Assembly: GCA_964559125.1 (NCBI GenBank)
Contig: CAZLGW010000011.1
Coordinates: 1-64,000, forward strand
From: Ravibacter sp964559125
Lineage (GTDB): Bacteria; Bacteroidota; Bacteroidia; Cytophagales; Spirosomataceae
Length of the DNA stretch: 64,000 nucleotides
Reading direction: 5' to 3'
Part shown: in pieces, positions 61,309-64,000 of the stretch
Layout: each line of letters starts with the position of its first letter
Position numbering within the stretch: position 1 is the first letter of the stretch
The notes under the pieces: generated by a model
Told to the model about the DNA's origin: nothing
The model's database searches: none
Seen by the model: the letters and a program-made list of their open reading frames with translations, nothing else
Program-made: the position numbers and the translations under genes

Positions 61309-61875
61309 ATGAGACTTAAAAAAGTAATTGGTCGCCTGCTTTTTTTTATAGCCGGGTGGAGACTGGATATCGACGTGCCGGTGCATACTATTCGACGGTG
61401 TGTCCTGATTGCAGCGCCCCATACATCAAACTGGGATTTTTATTATGCCATTGCTGCTTTCTGGATGATGGGAGTACCCGTGCGCTTTTTTATAAAAGAC
61501 AACTGGACCCGTCCCTGGTATGGTTTTATCATAAGAGCATTGGGCGGTATCGGCGTCAACAGAACGCAGCGTTCCAACCTGACCGGTTACGCGGTGCAGC
61601 TTCTCAGGGAAAGAACCGATTTGTATCTCGTCAACAGTCCTGAGGGGACCCGTTCCTATACCGAACGATGGAAAACAGGGTTTTATCATATCGCCGTAGA
61701 GGCCGATGTGCCTATCCTGCTGGGGTATGTAGACTACCGGCAAAAGAAAGGCGGCATCGCGAAAGTCGTCAATCATAGAGGCAGGAGCAAAGAAGAGGTG
61801 ATGGAGGAAATCCAGGAATTTTATAAGGACAAGGTAGGGCGTTATCCTGAGAAGTATAACCCGAAAATCTATTAG
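61309..61875 (+). CDS. 1-acyl-sn-glycerol-3-phosphate acyltransferase-like (PlsC)
   Basis: 188 residues, short for PlsC but with the signatures: H38-T-S-N-W-D43 (HX4D), a second block VNRTQRSN and NSPEGTRSYTERWKTGFY with EGT(R) near 110. The HTSNWD variant and the N-terminal IGRLLFFIAGWRL form fit the single-domain acyltransferases of lipid remodelling. It lies 24 bases after the serine hydrolase gene on the same strand, possibly co-transcribed. ATG at 61309. Confidence 0.9.
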   Translation: MRLKKVIGRLLFFIAGWRLDIDVPVHTIRRCVLIAAPHTSNWDFYYAIAAFWMMGVPVRFFIKDNWTRPWYGFIIRALGGIGVNRTQRSNLTGYAVQLLRERTDLYLVNSPEGTRSYTERWKTGFYHIAVEADVPILLGYVDYRQKKGGIAKVVNHRGRSKEEVMEEIQEFYKDKVGRYPEKYNPKIY

Positions 61876-61899
61876 GAACGGTAAGCTCACACCCGATAC

Positions 61900-62934
61900 C
61901 TACCCGGCTTTCGGCAATTTGAATGAAAAGTTAGTTCCTTTTCCTACCTGCGACATAACGGTGATAGTGGTGCCGTGGGCGTTCAGGATGTGCTTTACAA
62001 TGGCCAGTCCGAGGCCGGTACCGCCCAGGTCACGGGAGCGGCTTTTATCGACCCTGTAGAAACGCTCGAAAATTCTGGCGATATGCTCCTGCGATATGCC
62101 GGGGCCGTTGTCGCGTACCGATATGGTGTAGTTTTTTTTATCTTCTTCAAAAAGGACGACCACCTTACCGCCGTCGTTATTGTATTTGATGGCGTTGCTG
62201 ACCAGGTTGACCATTACCTGGTCGATACGCTGCTTATCAGCCAGGACCCATACCGACGTCAGCTTATCCGGCTTCATTTTGAGCGTTACATCCCGTTGTT
62301 TCGCTATTTTTTCAAGCCGCTCGAAAATTTCGGTTGTCAGTTCCGCCATATTGACTTTTTCAGGGACCATGGTCGTTTCGCCCGATTCCAGTTGGGAGAG
62401 ACTGACCAGGTCTTTCACCAGGATATCGAGACGCTCGAGGCTTTTGGCCGCCTTGACCAGGAATCGTTCCCGCACCTGCTCGTCGTCCATGGCTCCTTCC
62501 AGGAGGGTATGGATAAAGCCCTGCGCCGAAAAAACCGGGGTCTTCAGCTCATGGGAGACGTCGGCCAGAAATTCCCGCCGGAACTGCTCCATCCTGCGAA
62601 GCTCTTCAATTTCTTTCTGCTTGTTGGCTACATACACAAAAATTTCGTCGTTCATAGCCTTAATAGGATTACTGTTCTGCAGGAGCGCCTTCCTGGAAAT
62701 CGAAAAATCCCGTAGCTTTAATTTGTGGATGGTCCGGCGCATCTTCTTGATTTCCGAGAAAACAAGCATCTCGATAGCATAATACGTCAGGAAGAACGAA
62801 GGAATAAACGATGCCACGCCTGCCGTAAAGAGCATAGTGCTGTTGGTCTCATCTATAAACGACAGGAAAGTGACGGTGATAAAAGAGATGAAAAGAGAAA
62901 GCAGGAGCGCTATGATTCGCGGACTTAAAGACAT
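61900..62934 (-). CDS. Sensor histidine kinase, membrane-bound, orphan in this window
   Basis: 344 residues. Two transmembrane helices (about 8-26 and 33-57) with almost no periplasmic domain, so the signal is probably sensed in the membrane or cytosol. A short linker follows, then HisKA with H128 in FLADVSHELKTPVFSAQG, and HATPase with NLVSNAIKYN, VRDNGPGIS and GTGLGLAIVKHILNAHG. PhoR-like in the core. A response regulator is not adjacent: upstream is a divergent ceramidase-like gene. ATG at 62934. Confidence 0.92.
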   Translation of the reverse strand: MSLSPRIIALLLSLFISFITVTFLSFIDETNSTMLFTAGVASFIPSFFLTYYAIEMLVFSEIKKMRRTIHKLKLRDFSISRKALLQNSNPIKAMNDEIFVYVANKQKEIEELRRMEQFRREFLADVSHELKTPVFSAQGFIHTLLEGAMDDEQVRERFLVKAAKSLERLDILVKDLVSLSQLESGETTMVPEKVNMAELTTEIFERLEKIAKQRDVTLKMKPDKLTSVWVLADKQRIDQVMVNLVSNAIKYNNDGGKVVVLFEEDKKNYTISVRDNGPGISQEHIARIFERFYRVDKSRSRDLGGTGLGLAIVKHILNAHGTTITVMSQVGKGTNFSFKLPKAG

Positions 62935-63019
62935 TTGCTAGACTTCATGACAGTATCCGGTGGCAAGTTAGTAACTCCTGGCCGGATTTGTTAAATTTAG
63001 CAAAAATGTCTGTTCCCAA

Positions 63020-64000
63020 ATGAAAAGCCCTGTATTGATTCTGTCGGCAATCCTGATAATCGCTATTCATGTCGATGCCCGTCATGTTACGGCCAGCATT
63101 GCTGTTGTCGATATTACACCTCCTCTGGAAATGAAATATACGCTGGGCGGGTACGGGCAGCGTATGAGCAAACCGGCAGAAGGGGTTCACGACCCGATCA
63201 TGGCAAAGGCGCTGGCGCTGAAGAAAGCAAATGAAAAGTACCTCATTATCACCATCGATATTCTTGGTTTGCCTTCCAATTTTAAAACTGATCTGCTGAA
63301 ACGAATTGAAAAAAACGGTTGGAAAGACCGGAACCTGACTTTACTTCCGAGTCATTCGCATGGTAGCCTTGAAATGGCTTCCATCAACAGCAAAAATATA
63401 TTTGGTGTCCCTCAGATTGGTATTTTCCAGCCCGAATTGCTCGCTTTTCTGCTGGATAAAATAGAAAAGCTGGTTTTAAATGCCGATCAAAACTACCGGG
63501 ATGTCATAATTGGTACAGGCAGTGCAGAATTTGACGGGTTAAACCGGAACCGACGCGGCGAGAAGGTTATCGATAAGGAGTTGATCGTGACGCGTATTGA
63601 CCTTACCAACGGACAGCCGCTGGCGGCATTGGTAAACTGGACTGCGCATCCCACATTTATTGGAGGCGCCGATATGCTGGTTTCGGCGGAGTGGCCGGGT
63701 TATCTGCAAACCGAAATGGAGAAGTCGATCGGAAATGGAGTAACTGTGATGTATTACAACGGTGCGGAAGGCGATCAATCGCCGGTATATGACAAGGCCA
63801 TTGATCCCTATGAGAAAATCCGGGTTTACGGGAAAATGATAGCCGAAAAAGCATTGAGCGTATATCATACTGTTCGACCGGCAGCTGAAAACAGGCTGGC
63901 ATATCATTATGAGGTAGTCGATTTACCGAAGCAGGTGGCACATCCCGATTTTATGAAAACCGGGGGCGCAGAGTACGGGCTGGATGAACAGTCTGCCGGG
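63020..64000 (+). CDS. Ceramidase-like secreted protein, 3' end outside window
   Basis: 327 residues visible, open to the right edge. Signal peptide (about 1-20), then SIAVVDITPPLEMKYTLGGYG and VHDPIMAKALALKKANEKYLIITIDILG, the start of the neutral/alkaline non-lysosomal ceramidase fold (quoted in part: SIAVVDITPPLEM). LPSHSHGSLEMA (H112, H114) and NWTAHPTFIGG (H210) supply the zinc-binding histidines of the family. It hydrolyses ceramide or acts on another amide; Bacteroidota have many such proteins of unclear substrate. ATG at 63020, divergent from the kinase. Confidence 0.85.
   Translation, partial: MKSPVLILSAILIIAIHVDARHVTASIAVVDITPPLEMKYTLGGYGQRMSKPAEGVHDPIMAKALALKKANEKYLIITIDILGLPSNFKTDLLKRIEKNGWKDRNLTLLPSHSHGSLEMASINSKNIFGVPQIGIFQPELLAFLLDKIEKLVLNADQNYRDVIIGTGSAEFDGLNRNRRGEKVIDKELIVTRIDLTNGQPLAALVNWTAHPTFIGGADMLVSAEWPGYLQTEMEKSIGNGVTVMYYNGAEGDQSPVYDKAIDPYEKIRVYGKMIAEKALSVYHTVRPAAENRLAYHYEVVDLPKQVAHPDFMKTGGAEYGLDEQSAG

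Noticed and set aside
61975..62715. Open frame (246 codons) antisense to the histidine kinase
   Set aside because: The kinase motifs on the minus strand are intact; the plus-strand product is without known features.
1..64000. tRNA, rRNA, CRISPR, prophage, transposon or toxin-antitoxin modules
   Set aside because: I looked through the intergenic gaps and gene products and found no cloverleaf-like sequence, no regularly spaced repeats, no transposase, integrase or phage gene and no recognisable toxin pair.

Overview
The window reads as ordinary chromosome of a Bacteroidota bacterium, most likely class Cytophagia (a Spirosomataceae/Dyadobacter-like genome would fit; this placement is an inference). 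The supporting signs are a SusC/SusD pair under a FecI/FecR-type sigma/anti-sigma pair, a C-terminal type IX secretion sorting domain on a CotH-like protein, lineage-typical families (DUF3822, DUF5723), lipid A synthesis, and promoters of the TAnnTTTG kind. I see no rRNA, tRNA, CRISPR array, transposase or prophage.

Layout. 1-10.8 kb is housekeeping: two Nudix hydrolases, coaD, DUF3822, a CBS-pair protein, a RecD/Dda-like helicase, a collagen-like lipoprotein, polA, a stand-alone ketoacyl-ACP synthase, a small conserved protein and nagA. A JmjC/cupin-like protein follows. 11.9-20.9 kb is one seven-gene block on the minus strand that looks like an iron system: imelysin, di-heme oxidoreductase, second imelysin, Fe(III) binding lipoprotein, two-domain permease, ATPase, and a vitamin-K-carboxylase-like (HTTM) membrane protein. 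21-24.6 kb carries a small membrane protein, diacylglycerol kinase family protein, SMP-30-like protein, thioredoxin-like protein and rplU-rpmA with a clear promoter and terminator. 24.6-29.1 kb holds two secreted amidohydrolases, one of them a fused tandem with a degenerate first half.

29.9-39.5 kb is a polysaccharide-utilisation-type locus: ECF sigma, FecR, SusC (with STN signalling domain), SusD, a Cys-type sulfatase and a secreted Asp-box protein. The likely logic is that the SusC STN domain signals ligand occupancy to FecR, which releases the sigma factor to transcribe the locus, whose enzymes act on a sulfated glycan. 39.5-41.1 kb has a second ECF sigma with a small membrane protein, and DUF4256. 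41.2-47.3 kb is envelope biogenesis (PTPS-like enzyme, lpxB, VanZ, PBP1A, DUF5723 outer membrane protein). 47.5-53.4 kb has an ATP-grasp protein lacking its usual partners, DUF3817, Sua5/TsaC, a large divergent nucleoside-diphosphate-kinase-like protein and the pyruvate dehydrogenase E2 subunit. 53.8-64 kb has the CotH/T9SS protein, a PaaE-like reductase, an SDR, an isolated nuoN, a lipoprotein, a class C beta-lactamase-like hydrolase, a PlsC-like acyltransferase, a histidine kinase without an adjacent regulator, and the start of a ceramidase-like gene cut by the window edge.

The most unusual items are the iron block ending in an HTTM protein with one imelysin altered in its signature motif, the NDK-like protein, the degenerate amidohydrolase modules, and a dispersed palindrome found in two unrelated intergenic gaps.
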